A DNA stretch of 23,794 nt, from contig CAJJYX010000024.1 of NCBI GenBank assembly GCA_905197435.1, positions 1-23,794 of the forward strand, written 5' to 3'. Below are positions 14,779 through 23,578 of the stretch, piece by piece. Under the pieces are notes generated by a model. That model had not been told where the DNA came from. It was given only the letters and a program-made list of their open reading frames with translations, and did not search any database. How positions within the stretch are numbered: the first letter of the stretch is position 1; each line of letters begins with the position of its first letter. The translations under genes and the position numbers were made by a program. This stretch comes from an uncultured Bacteroides sp. GTDB lineage: Bacteria; Bacteroidota; Bacteroidia; Bacteroidales; Bacteroidaceae.

Positions 14779-15756
14779 CTATATATATATGATTCCGTCC
14801 TTATCCTGGTAAATGGTGTTCAGGTTGTTGCTGGCGATGGTATGCGACTTCAGTGGATTGTGCTGTAAGTTGGCGAGTGATTTATTCAAGGTATTGTAGA
14901 TGAACAGTCCCATGTGGCTGGTAAGAATCCACACATTTCCATTTCCCAAATCGAGGATACATTGTACGCGGTTGTACTGGGTATTCTTGCAATTGCTCAG
15001 GTGGATGTTTTCCCATTGTTGTGTAAGGTTGCTTTTGCACAGTAGCAGGCTGTTCTGATATGTATATATCCATATATTCTCATTGTGGTCTGTATAAACG
15101 TTCGGTTCGTGATTTTCCAGTAAAGGTCTATAGACGGCCGGGATGGCGATTTCCTTGGTTTCGGAGGTTTGTTTGTTGATGCTGTACAGCACGCCGTTGG
15201 AGTACATGATGTGAATATATTGTGCTCCTATTGAAATATTGGAAATTTTCTTGGTAGACAGCGGATATGCTTTGAGGGAATTATTGTCCCATATATAAAG
15301 CTTGGAATAGTCGTAGGCCCAGAATTCATTTTTTAGTGTTTTCCCTATCCCGAGTATGTTTTTGCTGGGAATCTTTAATTTTTCGAGTATGTTTTTGTAG
15401 TTATTGTTGAATTTCCCGGTCTTGTAGTCGTAAATACTGTAACCGTCGGATGTTCCTATCCATACATTCCCTTCCGGTCCCTCGAAGATGTTGTTGATGG
15501 CATCGTTGGATAGTCCGGAGTTATTTCGGTGATACTGCTGGAACGAGTAGCCGTCATATTTGTTGAGCCCCGATTCTGTCCCTATCCACAGAAATCCTCT
15601 GCTGTCTCTGAAGATGCTCCTGACGCTGTTGTTGGAAAGCCCTTCTGTGGTGGAGAGTTGTTTGAACATGATAGTCGGTAGAGGCTCTGCCGGATTTCCC
15701 CAAACAGTCAGGACAAGGAATAGCTTGCAAATCAAGAATAAAAACAAATGCTTCAT
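14779..15756 (-). pseudogene. HTCS N-terminal fragment, frameshifted from 11810-14743
   Basis: 325 aa: a signal peptide (MKHLFLFLICKLFLVLTVWG) then Reg_prop propeller repeats such as GLSNNSVRSIFRDSRGFLWI and GNVWIGTSDGYSIYD. The frame ends DKDGIIYI-stop inside an 11-nt TA tract. If two bases are removed from the tract, the reading continues IIYIGNFKHGISYYSP directly into the downstream frame. The restored protein would be 1314 aa, a normal HTCS length (about 1300-1350). I therefore read 11810-15756 as one HTCS gene with a +2 (or -1) frameshift. The cause may be natural slippage, a fixed mutation or an assembly error. It is divergent from GH31, as is typical for regulators of these loci. Confidence 0.85.
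14780..14790. repeat. TA dinucleotide tract at the HTCS frameshift point
   Basis: The plus strand has TATATATATAT (11 nt) between ACC and GATTCC. A 9-nt tract would keep the HTCS in frame (ATA TAT ATA GGT); the 11-nt tract creates TAG. The shift is exactly one dinucleotide unit, as expected of slipped-strand mispairing. Confidence 0.85.
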
Positions 15757-15799
15757 GTGTTTTCTGTAACATTTAAGGAGATTAACGATATTGTATTTG

Positions 15800-15831
15800 C
15801 AAACTTAAATATAATCATCCGGATGAGCAAG
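15800..15831 (-). promoter_or_regulatory. Promoter of the HTCS gene
   Basis: The minus strand has CTTG (15831-15828) and TAAGTTTG (15807-15800), a full match to TAnnTTTG, separated by 20 nt. The predicted leader is about 40 nt before the ATG at 15756. This promoter fits consensus better than those of the flanking enzyme genes, consistent with constitutive expression of the sensor. Confidence 0.55.
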
Positions 15832-15970
15832 GGAAGATTTGTGTACAAATATCCTCCATTTGGTGAAAAAGAGTATGCGTTTTGTTTCCGGGCGCTCTGT
15901 ATGTATCCTATGCAACAAAAGCGGGCATTAAAAGACATTTTTCAAGCATCTGTATCTCCTTTATGAAGAA

Positions 15971-15978
15971 TATCTTTG
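15971..15978 (+). promoter_or_regulatory. Possible -7 element for GH31 and the downstream susCD genes
   Basis: TATCTTTG is a full match to TAnnTTTG, 28 nt before the GH31 start codon. The -33 region is weak, as might suit an HTCS-activated promoter. Confidence 0.45.
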
Positions 15979-16006
15979 TCTGCGAAATCATTTAAATCCT
16001 AATAGT

Positions 16007-18382
16007 ATGAAGAAGAAACTTTTTGTAGTGGCAATGCTGTTGTTTGCCGGTGGCAAGCTGTTGGCACAGCCACATGTCAATGACGGAACTTCGTATCTGA
16101 TGAACCAGCCTTTAGATATGAGCACTGATTTCCGTGACTTGAGTAATACCCTGTTTTTTGCAGACCACCTGGAGTCATTCGACGCTAAGTCGGGTGAAGG
16201 ATTGGTAAACTGGAAACGCGGACATCTGATGCCTCGTCAGGCTTTCAATACCAACGGTGCACAACCCCGTAAGATGAGAATGCTCGATTTCCCTTTTACG
16301 GCTTATGAGAATGACCCCAATTTGAAATTCAAAATAGACTTTGTAACTCCGCGTACGGTACGTATCCGTATGCTGACCACTCCGGTGGAGCCTAAACCGG
16401 CCACATCTGTCATGCTGGCCAAAGAGCCGGGCAGGGATGGAAGCTGGAAAGTTGCTGAGACGAATGACAACATTGTTTATTCCAGTGATTATGGAACCAT
16501 CCAGATTAACAAGAATCCTTGGAGAATCGTACTGAAGGATAAAACCGGACGCATTTTAAGCCAGACCGCCACTTTGAGTGATGCCGATTCTACGCAGGTG
16601 AAGTATACGCCTTTCTGTTTTGTGAAGCGTGGAAGTGACAATGCCCGCCGCATCAATCCCGTGTTTACCCTGACCGCGGATGAGATGATTTTCGGTTGTG
16701 GCGAATCTGCCACCGGGCTGAACAAAGCCGGGCAGAAGGTCAATATGTTTGTTACAGACCCCCAAGGTCCGGAAACAGACCAGATGTACAAACCCATTCC
16801 TTTCTTTATGAGCAACCGGGGATATGGCATGTTCATGCATACCTCCGCACCCGTCACTTGTGATTTCGGTGCTACTTATATCGGGCTGAACAAAATGTTC
16901 ATGGGCGATGAAAATCTGGATCTGTTCGTCTTCTTCGGTAAGCCGAAAGACATTTTGGACGAGTACACCGATTTGGTAGGAAAACCGGGTATGCCTCCAT
17001 TGTGGTCTTTTGGTACATGGATGAGCCGCATCACCTATTTCAGTGAGAAAGAAGGCTACGATGTGGCTGCCAATATCCGTAAGAACAAGTATCCGTGCGA
17101 TGTCATCCATTTCGATACAGGTTGGTTTGACGTGGATTGGCAATGCGACTATAAGTTTTCCGAAAAACGTTTCCAAAATCCCCAGCAGATGCTGAAGGAC
17201 CTGAAGTCGCAAGGATTCCATGTTTGCCTGTGGCAGTTGCCTTATTTTACTCCCAAGAACCGTTATTTCCCAGAACTGATAGAGAAGAACATGTATGTGA
17301 AGAACGGTAACGGGGAACTTCCCTACGAGGATGTGGTACTCGATTTATCCAATCCGGAAACCGTAAAGTGGTATCAGGACAAGTTGGCCGGATTGCTGAA
17401 TATCGGTGTCAGCGCCATTAAGGTAGACTTTGGCGAAGCTGCTCCGCTGAACGGTATTTATGCCTCAGGCAAGAGTGGATGGTATGAGCACAACCTCTAT
17501 CCAGTGCGCTATGACATGGCAGTATCCGAGATAACCAAGAAGCTTCATAATGAAAACATTATGTGGGCGCGTGCTGCATGGGCCGGTTCACAGCGTTATC
17601 CGTTGCATTGGGGAGGAGATGCTGCCACGACGAATACGGGTTTGCTGGGTACGCTTCGTGCCGGTTTGTCCTTCGGCTTGTCCGGCTTCTCTTTCTGGAG
17701 CCATGATATGGGCGGATTTGTAAAATCTACCCCGGAAGATTTGTATTGCCGTTGGATACCTTTCGGTTTCCTCACTTCGCATACCCGTGCACATGGTGCA
17801 CCTCCGACTGAGCCGTGGCTGTACGACAGCAAGCGTGTGCAGGATGTTTTCCGCAAGAGTGCAGAGATGAAATACCGCCTGATGCCTTATGTGTATGCCC
17901 AGGCCAAGGAATGCACAGAAAAAGGCTTGCCGATGTTGAGGGCCTTGTTTGTGGAATTTCCCGATGACCCCGGAGCATGGAAGGTGGATGACGAGTACCT
18001 CTTCGGTTCGCAGATACTGGTTGCTCCCTTGCTCGAATCCGGTATGACCGGCCGCACTGTTTATCTTCCCGGAGGAAAGTGGATAGATTATCAGACAGGG
18101 AAAGTATATGAAAGCGGATGGCATAAGATTGAAGCAGGCAGCCTTCCGATAATCATGCTGGTACGCGACGGCTCGGTGCTTCCTCATTTGAAACTGGCAC
18201 AGTCCACCTCTGAAATGGATTGGAGCAAGATGAACTTGAAGGTATACAGCGCCGATAAGAAGCAGGCTGAGGGCTTGATATGCCTGCCTGCGGATAACCG
18301 CATCCAAGTAGTGAAAGTGGATTGCGGAAAGGCAAAGCCGCAGTTGCTGAATCAAGTTGAAGGGACTTCCCTGAACTTCTGA
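16007..18382 (+). CDS. GH31 family alpha-xylosidase (YicI-like), secreted
   Basis: 791 aa, close to the length of E. coli YicI (772). A signal peptide (MKKKLFVVAMLLFAGGKLLA) with no lipobox suggests the periplasm. The N-terminal beta-sandwich includes IFGCGESATGLNKAGQKVNM. The barrel carries VIHFDTGWFDVDWQCDY, LDLSNPETVKWY, IKVDFGEAAP with nucleophile Asp474, and WAGSQRYPLHWGGDA with the probable acid/base Asp538. The KxDFGE and HWGGD signatures are those of the alpha-xylosidase branch of GH31 rather than generic alpha-glucosidases. It should remove non-reducing-end alpha-1,6-xylose from xyloglucan oligosaccharides so that GH3 can act. It is divergent from the HTCS and leads the susCD unit, 133 nt ahead of susC. 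Family is certain; alpha-xylosidase activity is likely. Confidence 0.9.
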   Translation: MKKKLFVVAMLLFAGGKLLAQPHVNDGTSYLMNQPLDMSTDFRDLSNTLFFADHLESFDAKSGEGLVNWKRGHLMPRQAFNTNGAQPRKMRMLDFPFTAYENDPNLKFKIDFVTPRTVRIRMLTTPVEPKPATSVMLAKEPGRDGSWKVAETNDNIVYSSDYGTIQINKNPWRIVLKDKTGRILSQTATLSDADSTQVKYTPFCFVKRGSDNARRINPVFTLTADEMIFGCGESATGLNKAGQKVNMFVTDPQGPETDQMYKPIPFFMSNRGYGMFMHTSAPVTCDFGATYIGLNKMFMGDENLDLFVFFGKPKDILDEYTDLVGKPGMPPLWSFGTWMSRITYFSEKEGYDVAANIRKNKYPCDVIHFDTGWFDVDWQCDYKFSEKRFQNPQQMLKDLKSQGFHVCLWQLPYFTPKNRYFPELIEKNMYVKNGNGELPYEDVVLDLSNPETVKWYQDKLAGLLNIGVSAIKVDFGEAAPLNGIYASGKSGWYEHNLYPVRYDMAVSEITKKLHNENIMWARAAWAGSQRYPLHWGGDAATTNTGLLGTLRAGLSFGLSGFSFWSHDMGGFVKSTPEDLYCRWIPFGFLTSHTRAHGAPPTEPWLYDSKRVQDVFRKSAEMKYRLMPYVYAQAKECTEKGLPMLRALFVEFPDDPGAWKVDDEYLFGSQILVAPLLESGMTGRTVYLPGGKWIDYQTGKVYESGWHKIEAGSLPIIMLVRDGSVLPHLKLAQSTSEMDWSKMNLKVYSADKKQAEGLICLPADNRIQVVKVDCGKAKPQLLNQVEGTSLNF

Positions 18383-18413
18383 ACTTAATCTTTGAAAACC
18401 TATATTTAATTCA

Positions 18414-18486
18414 CCCTCGCCGGCATGGAAGAGAAAGAGACATGATTGCGCTGCGTGTCTTTTCTCCGATGTGCCATGGCCGGGGG
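18414..18486 (+). promoter_or_regulatory. Long imperfect hairpin in the susC leader
   Basis: About 73 nt can fold into one stem. CCGGCATGG (18420-18428) pairs with CCATGGCCGG (18474-18483) with one bulge. An inner stretch around GAGAAAGAGACA (18431-18442) pairs with TGTCTTTTCTC (18456-18466) with one bulge. An outer CCC/GGG clamp (18414-18416 with 18484-18486) closes it. It ends 29 nt before the susC start codon. It could shield processed susC mRNA or act as an attenuator, but the following ATTTGTT is a weak U-tract. AATCTTTG at 18387-18394 resembles a -7 box just upstream. Confidence 0.5.
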
Positions 18487-18515
18487 ATTTGTTAAACCTA
18501 AGTATTTAATATTTT

Positions 18516-21500
18516 ATGAGAAATGTGATGAAGTATTTGGGCATCATGTCAGTATCGCTGGCATGTACCGGATCTCTCTTTGCCACAGAGTTACAGCCGT
18601 TTGCGGGTGTCGCTGTTGTGCAGCAGAGTGTAACCACCGTAAAAGGACAAGTGGTGGATGAGAATGGTGAACCTATCATTGGTGCCAATGTCATTGTAGA
18701 GGGCACGACAAACGGTATGATTACTGATTTGGATGGTAACTTCTCTTTGCAGTGTCCCGTAGGCTCTACATTGAGGGCCAGTTACATCGGTTATCTGACA
18801 AGAACCGTTAAAGTGACCGGAAATATGAATGCTTTGAAGATTATCCTGAAGGAAGATACCGAGACATTGGAAGAAGTGGTGGTGGTAGGTTACGGTACAA
18901 TGAAGAAATCCGACCTGACCGGTTCCGTCACTTCTGTAAATGCAGAGGAAATGATGAAGCGTAATCCGGTGAATCTGGGACAAGGCTTGCAAGGTGCCGC
19001 CGCCGGTGTTTCCGTTATTCGTTCTTCCAGTTCGCCCGACGGAGGGTTCAACATCCGTATTCGTGGTGTAGCCACCGTAAACGGCAGTTCTGACCCGCTT
19101 TATGTAGTGGATGGAGTGCAGGTCGGCACTTCCATTGATTTCCTCAATCCAAACGATGTGGAAAGCATTGAAATTCTGAAAGATGCTTCTGCTACGGCCA
19201 TTTATGGAACACGCGGTGCCAATGGTGTCATCATGATTACCACAAAAAATGGAAGTAAGGGTAAGGCACAAGTCAACTTCTCTGCCAACTATTCTCTTCA
19301 ATTCAACAACAACAAGATAGACGTGGCTGATGCCGATCTCTTTGCCAAGGCAGTGCGCGAGTCTTGCCGCAATGGTTCGGTCATGACCAATCTAGCTTTC
19401 GGTGAAGAGTACATCGGCAAGTTGAATAACATTGATTGGCAGGACGAGATGTCACGTACGGCATTGCAACAGAACTATAACCTCTCTGCTTCGGGGGGGA
19501 CGGAAGCCACGCAAGCCAATCTTTCGGTGGGATATCTGAATAATGAAGGTGTCGTCATTGAATCCTATTTCAAGCGTCTGACGGCTCGTGCCAATATTAC
19601 CCATAAAGTGAAAGATTTCATCCATGTGGGATTGAATCTGAACTATACACATGCCCAGCATCACTTTAGTGGTAATATGCGTAGTTATGCACAAGCTATT
19701 CCTACGATGGACTATGTGGAGAATGGAGTCTTTTATTCTATGCCTATTGTCTTGCCCGACGGTTCATGGGGACATTATAAGCAAGAGTCTGATGGCGACA
19801 TCAACAAGGGAGCCGATAACCTGGTGGCTGCGGCTAAAACCCGGAAAGACCAGATTTCCAAATGGGATCGTCTGGTGGCCAGTGCATTCTTGCAATTGGA
19901 CATAGCAAAGGGATTGACTTTCAAAACCATCGGCAGTTACAATTATTATACGACAGGTTATGATGGATACACTCCTTATAATCCCCGTACGTTTGGTTCG
20001 AAAGACCGTAAGGACAGTTACTCTATCAATCAGAGTCAAAAATCGGAGATTGCTTTGGAATCATTTGTCAATTATGACTGGTCAAACGCCCATCATCGCG
20101 TAAGCGCTATGGCAGGTTTCTCCGTCAGCGACACAGATGGTGTTTCGTTGAATACGAGTGCAAGTGATTTCCCGGCAGATAACATACGCCAGATTTCCTT
20201 GACAAACGATCCCAGCACTAAGAATACAAACGGCGGACGTGACTTGAAAACCCGTTATCTATCCTATTTCGGGCGTCTGACCTACAGCTTGAATGACCGT
20301 TATATTCTGACTGCTACGGTGCGTCGCGATGGTTCTTCCAACTTTGGATCGGGCAACAGGTACGGAACTTTCCCTTCTGCTTCTCTGGCATGGCGCTTAT
20401 CAGAAGAGAATTTCATCAAGAACCTGAATCTTTTCAGCAATCTGAAGATACGTGCAGGTTGGGGACAGACAGGTAATGCCGGTGGCGCGACCAGTCTTTC
20501 CGTTCCTCAGCTCTCTTCTTTGGACTGTATGTATTATGTGATGGCCGGAGGCAGTATGATGAGTGCGGCCGGTATCGCACAGCAAAAGGAAATTGATACA
20601 AACCTGAAGTGGGAAACCAACGAACAGACCAATATCGGTGTGGACATGGCCTTTATGAACAACGAGCTTTCATTCTCGGTTGACTACTTTATCCGTGACT
20701 CGAAAGATTTGCTTATTTACCGCCAGATTCGTCCTTCTACCGGTTTCACATCTGTCTATACCAATGCCGGACATATCCGTAACAAAGGTTTTGAGATTAG
20801 TGCTGCGTGGAACAAGAGCTTCGGTGATTGGAATGTAGGAGTACGTGTGAACGGTTCTACCTTGAAAAATGAGGCAGTAGAGGTAGGTGACCCCATCTTC
20901 TACAAGAACAACAGCTATGGTACGCAGGATGGCGATGATTGGGATAATCATTCCATCACACAGAACGGCTATGCCGTAGGTTCTTATTACGGGTGGAAAG
21001 TTGCCGGTATCTTCCAGAGCCAACAGGAAATTGACGCGTTGAATGCGCAATCGCCTACAGGCAAGTATCAGGATGGCGACACTGCTCCGGGTGACTTTAA
21101 ATACATCGACCTGAATGGTGACGGTCAGATTACAGACGAAGACCGTACGGTTATCGGTAATGGTTTCCCGACTCTTTCTTACGGTTTGAACCTTACGGCC
21201 TCCTACAAGAATTTCGATTTCTCAATGAATATGTATGGGGTAGCCGGCATGGACATCTATTCTTACAGTGCTGCCCGTCTGACTTCTATGTATGGTCCTG
21301 ATGGCGGTTACCAGAACGTTTTGGCAGAATATGTGAAGAACGCCTGGACTCCTGAGAATCCTAATGGCAAATATCCGCGTATTACCAAAGGCGATCATAA
21401 TAAGAACCATCGTTCCAGTGACGCTTTCATTAAAAAAGGCGATTATTTGAAGATTTCGAACATTCAGTTTGGCTATACTTTCCCGAAAAACATGGTGAAG

Positions 21501-21680
21501 CATGCGAAAATGGAGAATGCCCGTGTGTTTGTCAGTGCAGACAATGTCCTGACACTTTCTTCCTACAACAAGTGGGGCGATCCGGAAGTCGGTTCAGATA
21601 GAGTGTTGCTGACCGGTTTTGATGGCGGACGATATCCATTCCCATTGTCAGTGTCTTTCGGTGTGAGTGTGCAATTCTAA
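18516..21680 (+). CDS. SusC-like TonB-dependent outer-membrane oligosaccharide transporter
   Basis: 1054 aa, a typical SusC length. A signal peptide (MRNVMKYLGIMSVSLACTGS, or starting at the second Met, 18528) is followed by a CarboxypepD_reg-like domain (~43-110, VKGQVVDENGEPIIGANVIV). The TonB-box/plug region is EEVVVVGYGTMKKSDLTGS (~119-137), then ILKDASATAIYGTRGANGVI. A 22-strand barrel follows and the protein ends SVSFGVSVQF, with a terminal aromatic as expected for an outer-membrane barrel. It moves glycan fragments into the periplasm using TonB energy, with the SusD protein as lid. SusD starts 26 nt downstream. No anti-sigma contact domain is evident, consistent with control by the neighbouring HTCS rather than an ECF sigma factor. 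Confidence 0.95.
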   Translation: MRNVMKYLGIMSVSLACTGSLFATELQPFAGVAVVQQSVTTVKGQVVDENGEPIIGANVIVEGTTNGMITDLDGNFSLQCPVGSTLRASYIGYLTRTVKVTGNMNALKIILKEDTETLEEVVVVGYGTMKKSDLTGSVTSVNAEEMMKRNPVNLGQGLQGAAAGVSVIRSSSSPDGGFNIRIRGVATVNGSSDPLYVVDGVQVGTSIDFLNPNDVESIEILKDASATAIYGTRGANGVIMITTKNGSKGKAQVNFSANYSLQFNNNKIDVADADLFAKAVRESCRNGSVMTNLAFGEEYIGKLNNIDWQDEMSRTALQQNYNLSASGGTEATQANLSVGYLNNEGVVIESYFKRLTARANITHKVKDFIHVGLNLNYTHAQHHFSGNMRSYAQAIPTMDYVENGVFYSMPIVLPDGSWGHYKQESDGDINKGADNLVAAAKTRKDQISKWDRLVASAFLQLDIAKGLTFKTIGSYNYYTTGYDGYTPYNPRTFGSKDRKDSYSINQSQKSEIALESFVNYDWSNAHHRVSAMAGFSVSDTDGVSLNTSASDFPADNIRQISLTNDPSTKNTNGGRDLKTRYLSYFGRLTYSLNDRYILTATVRRDGSSNFGSGNRYGTFPSASLAWRLSEENFIKNLNLFSNLKIRAGWGQTGNAGGATSLSVPQLSSLDCMYYVMAGGSMMSAAGIAQQKEIDTNLKWETNEQTNIGVDMAFMNNELSFSVDYFIRDSKDLLIYRQIRPSTGFTSVYTNAGHIRNKGFEISAAWNKSFGDWNVGVRVNGSTLKNEAVEVGDPIFYKNNSYGTQDGDDWDNHSITQNGYAVGSYYGWKVAGIFQSQQEIDALNAQSPTGKYQDGDTAPGDFKYIDLNGDGQITDEDRTVIGNGFPTLSYGLNLTASYKNFDFSMNMYGVAGMDIYSYSAARLTSMYGPDGGYQNVLAEYVKNAWTPENPNGKYPRITKGDHNKNHRSSDAFIKKGDYLKISNIQFGYTFPKNMVKHAKMENARVFVSADNVLTLSSYNKWGDPEVGSDRVLLTGFDGGRYPFPLSVSFGVSVQF

Positions 21681-21706
21681 TACTTAACAGATAAACAGAT
21701 ACCATT

Positions 21707-23395
21707 ATGAAAAAAAGTTTTTATCATATATTGTTGCTGGGTGCTCTCACCTTGGGTATTACCAGTTCTTGTGATGACTATTTGGAAGTAGATCATTACG
21801 ATATTCTGCCTGATGATTTCATGTATCAGAATGAAGCGAATATAAAGTCGGGGCTTTATGGTATTTACGATACTTTCTATACCTATCAGGGCAGTGACAA
21901 CAGTGGCGATGATACGACATGGGGATTCAAGCCTAATGTATTTATTGCCGGACACAGCACGATGGATTGCCAGGCATCCGGCTGGGATGCCGAATGGCAA
22001 CGCCATGCGGTATTGGCCAATAAAGGTTCGCTGGATACGGCTTGGCGTATGAGTTATAAAGCCATCGACCGTGCCAATCGTTTTTTGGCCGGATTGCAGA
22101 ATGTGGACACTTCTGTGCTTTCTGCCGAAAAGAAAGTGCAGTTTGAAGCCGAAGCGCGTGCCATCCGTGCTTATAATTATTTATACTTGTCGAAAGTTTT
22201 CGGTCCTGTGCCCATGCTGCTGACAGGTGAGACTTATACAACCAGTGCGGGGAAAGCGCGTCCTGAAAACTTGGAGGGCACTTATCAGGTTATCGAGGAA
22301 GACCTTAAGTTTGCCATGGAAAAATTGGATTGGGAGCCTGCCGATGGAGAATACGGCCGTATCACGAAGGGATTCTGCAAGGCATTTCTGGCTGAACTCT
22401 ATATGTATCAGAAGAAATTCACTGAAGCCAAGAAGGAGCTGAACGATATCATTACCAGCAATACCTATGCATTGGAGCCGTGTTATGCCAATCTCCATGC
22501 TTGGGACAACCATTGGACAAAAGAATCGGTTTTTGAGGTTGCTTATCATACCCATGGAAATATGAATTGGGGAGGCAACAGCCACGATGACGGTAAGATA
22601 TGGTATGGCTATATGTGTGCCGCTCCGGAGTATGGTGGCTGGGGGTCTTTGGCTTTGTCTTGGGAATATTATCGTTCCTTCGAACAAGGGGACAAGCGTA
22701 AGGAATATACTTGTATAGGTACGGGGGACGTGCATCCGATTACCAATGAGAAGCTGGGTGTCAACCCTTCTTATAGCGGATATGTACAAGGTTCCGAGAA
22801 TGTGCCTTGCGTATATTCATTGAAGTATTGGAGAAAACACCCGGGCAGGGATGGATTTGTGTATTGCCCGATTTCGTTGACTTTCAAACGTTATGCAGGC
22901 GTGTTGCTGGATTATGCCGAATGCTGTTTTGAAACGGGTGAGGAAGCAACCGGTTGGGAAATGATCAGACAAGTGCGCAATCGTGCGTGGGGCAACTTGG
23001 AGATTGGTGCGCAGGCCATTGATTTCCCACAGTCTATGTTAAGTACAACAATTGTTGACGTGCCTGATGCAAAGACCGTATATGCCGAATACAAGACGCG
23101 GAAAGGATATACCAGCGATGTATGGAAAGTAGCTTTAACACAAGAGCGCCGTCACGAGTTTAATGCAGAGTTCTCTCTGTATTTCGACCTTTGCCGCATG
23201 GGGCTCGCTGAGGAATGGTTCAGATGCGAATACCCGAAAACAAAAGCCAACTCTACACCGGAGGAGTGCTGGAAGACTGGTGATTCTTTCCGTTATTTTG
23301 AGCACCAGAAATATCAGGAGCTTTTCCCGATACCTACTAACGAGATTCTTAATAATCCTCTCATCAATCCGGAAGATCAGAATGAAGGGTATTGA
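21707..23395 (+). CDS. SusD/RagB-like outer-membrane glycan-binding lipoprotein
   Basis: 562 aa. The lipoprotein signal MKKSFYHILLLGALTLGITS then SC has Cys22 as the lipidated residue. CDDYLEVD after it is rich in acid, the usual Bacteroides surface-export pattern. The body has SusD features: an N-terminal helical TPR-like part (AEARAIRAYNYLYLSKVFGP at ~145-165 is diagnostic) and a C-terminal RERRHEF-like element (LTQERRHEFNAEFSLYFDL), ending FPIPTNEILNNPLINPEDQN. It binds glycan at the cell surface and caps the SusC barrel. Aromatic residues such as those in GNMNWGGNSHDDGKIWYGYM may line the sugar site, which I cannot confirm. The ligand is inferred only from the neighbouring enzymes. Confidence 0.95.
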   Translation: MKKSFYHILLLGALTLGITSSCDDYLEVDHYDILPDDFMYQNEANIKSGLYGIYDTFYTYQGSDNSGDDTTWGFKPNVFIAGHSTMDCQASGWDAEWQRHAVLANKGSLDTAWRMSYKAIDRANRFLAGLQNVDTSVLSAEKKVQFEAEARAIRAYNYLYLSKVFGPVPMLLTGETYTTSAGKARPENLEGTYQVIEEDLKFAMEKLDWEPADGEYGRITKGFCKAFLAELYMYQKKFTEAKKELNDIITSNTYALEPCYANLHAWDNHWTKESVFEVAYHTHGNMNWGGNSHDDGKIWYGYMCAAPEYGGWGSLALSWEYYRSFEQGDKRKEYTCIGTGDVHPITNEKLGVNPSYSGYVQGSENVPCVYSLKYWRKHPGRDGFVYCPISLTFKRYAGVLLDYAECCFETGEEATGWEMIRQVRNRAWGNLEIGAQAIDFPQSMLSTTIVDVPDAKTVYAEYKTRKGYTSDVWKVALTQERRHEFNAEFSLYFDLCRMGLAEEWFRCEYPKTKANSTPEECWKTGDSFRYFEHQKYQELFPIPTNEILNNPLINPEDQNEGY

Positions 23396-23427
23396 TAATG
23401 TGTTGATAACAAATAATTTATGAGTTA

Positions 23428-23537
23428 AATGTCAGGCACTGGCGTCTGTTGTGATGAAGGCCAGTGTCTGACATGACAAAGGCTGGTGTCTGACATGACA
23501 AAGACCGGTGTCTGTCATGACAAAGACCGATGCGTGA
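23428..23537. repeat. 22-bp tandem repeat array (right copy)
   Basis: Five exactly 22-bp units start at 23428, 23450, 23472, 23494 and 23516. The last three begin CATGACAAAG; the TGTCATGACA or TGACATGACA junctions are palindromic or nearly so, and CCGGT/ACCGG arms allow hairpins. The first two units are more diverged. The array sits between susD and the epimerase gene, ending 41 nt before the epimerase start codon. The array at 1775-1875 has the same period and a related consensus; aligned units share about 15-16 of 22 bases. Confidence 0.8.
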
Positions 23538-23578
23538 GAAACGGGACAAGGCTATAGAATTATACACAGATTTTTTTT

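Noticed and set aside
16556..17221. Long minus-strand open frames inside GH31 and similar antisense frames inside the esterase, GH9, GH3 and SusC genes
   Set aside because: They are shadows of genes with clear family motifs and lack start context, signal peptides or coherent domains of their own.
18367..18394. Independent full promoter for susC
   Set aside because: AATCTTTG misses one consensus base and no TTTG lies about 20 nt upstream; co-transcription with GH31 or activator-dependent initiation are equally possible.
23428..23537. CRISPR array
   Set aside because: Units are directly contiguous with no unique spacers, vary in sequence, and no cas genes are present.
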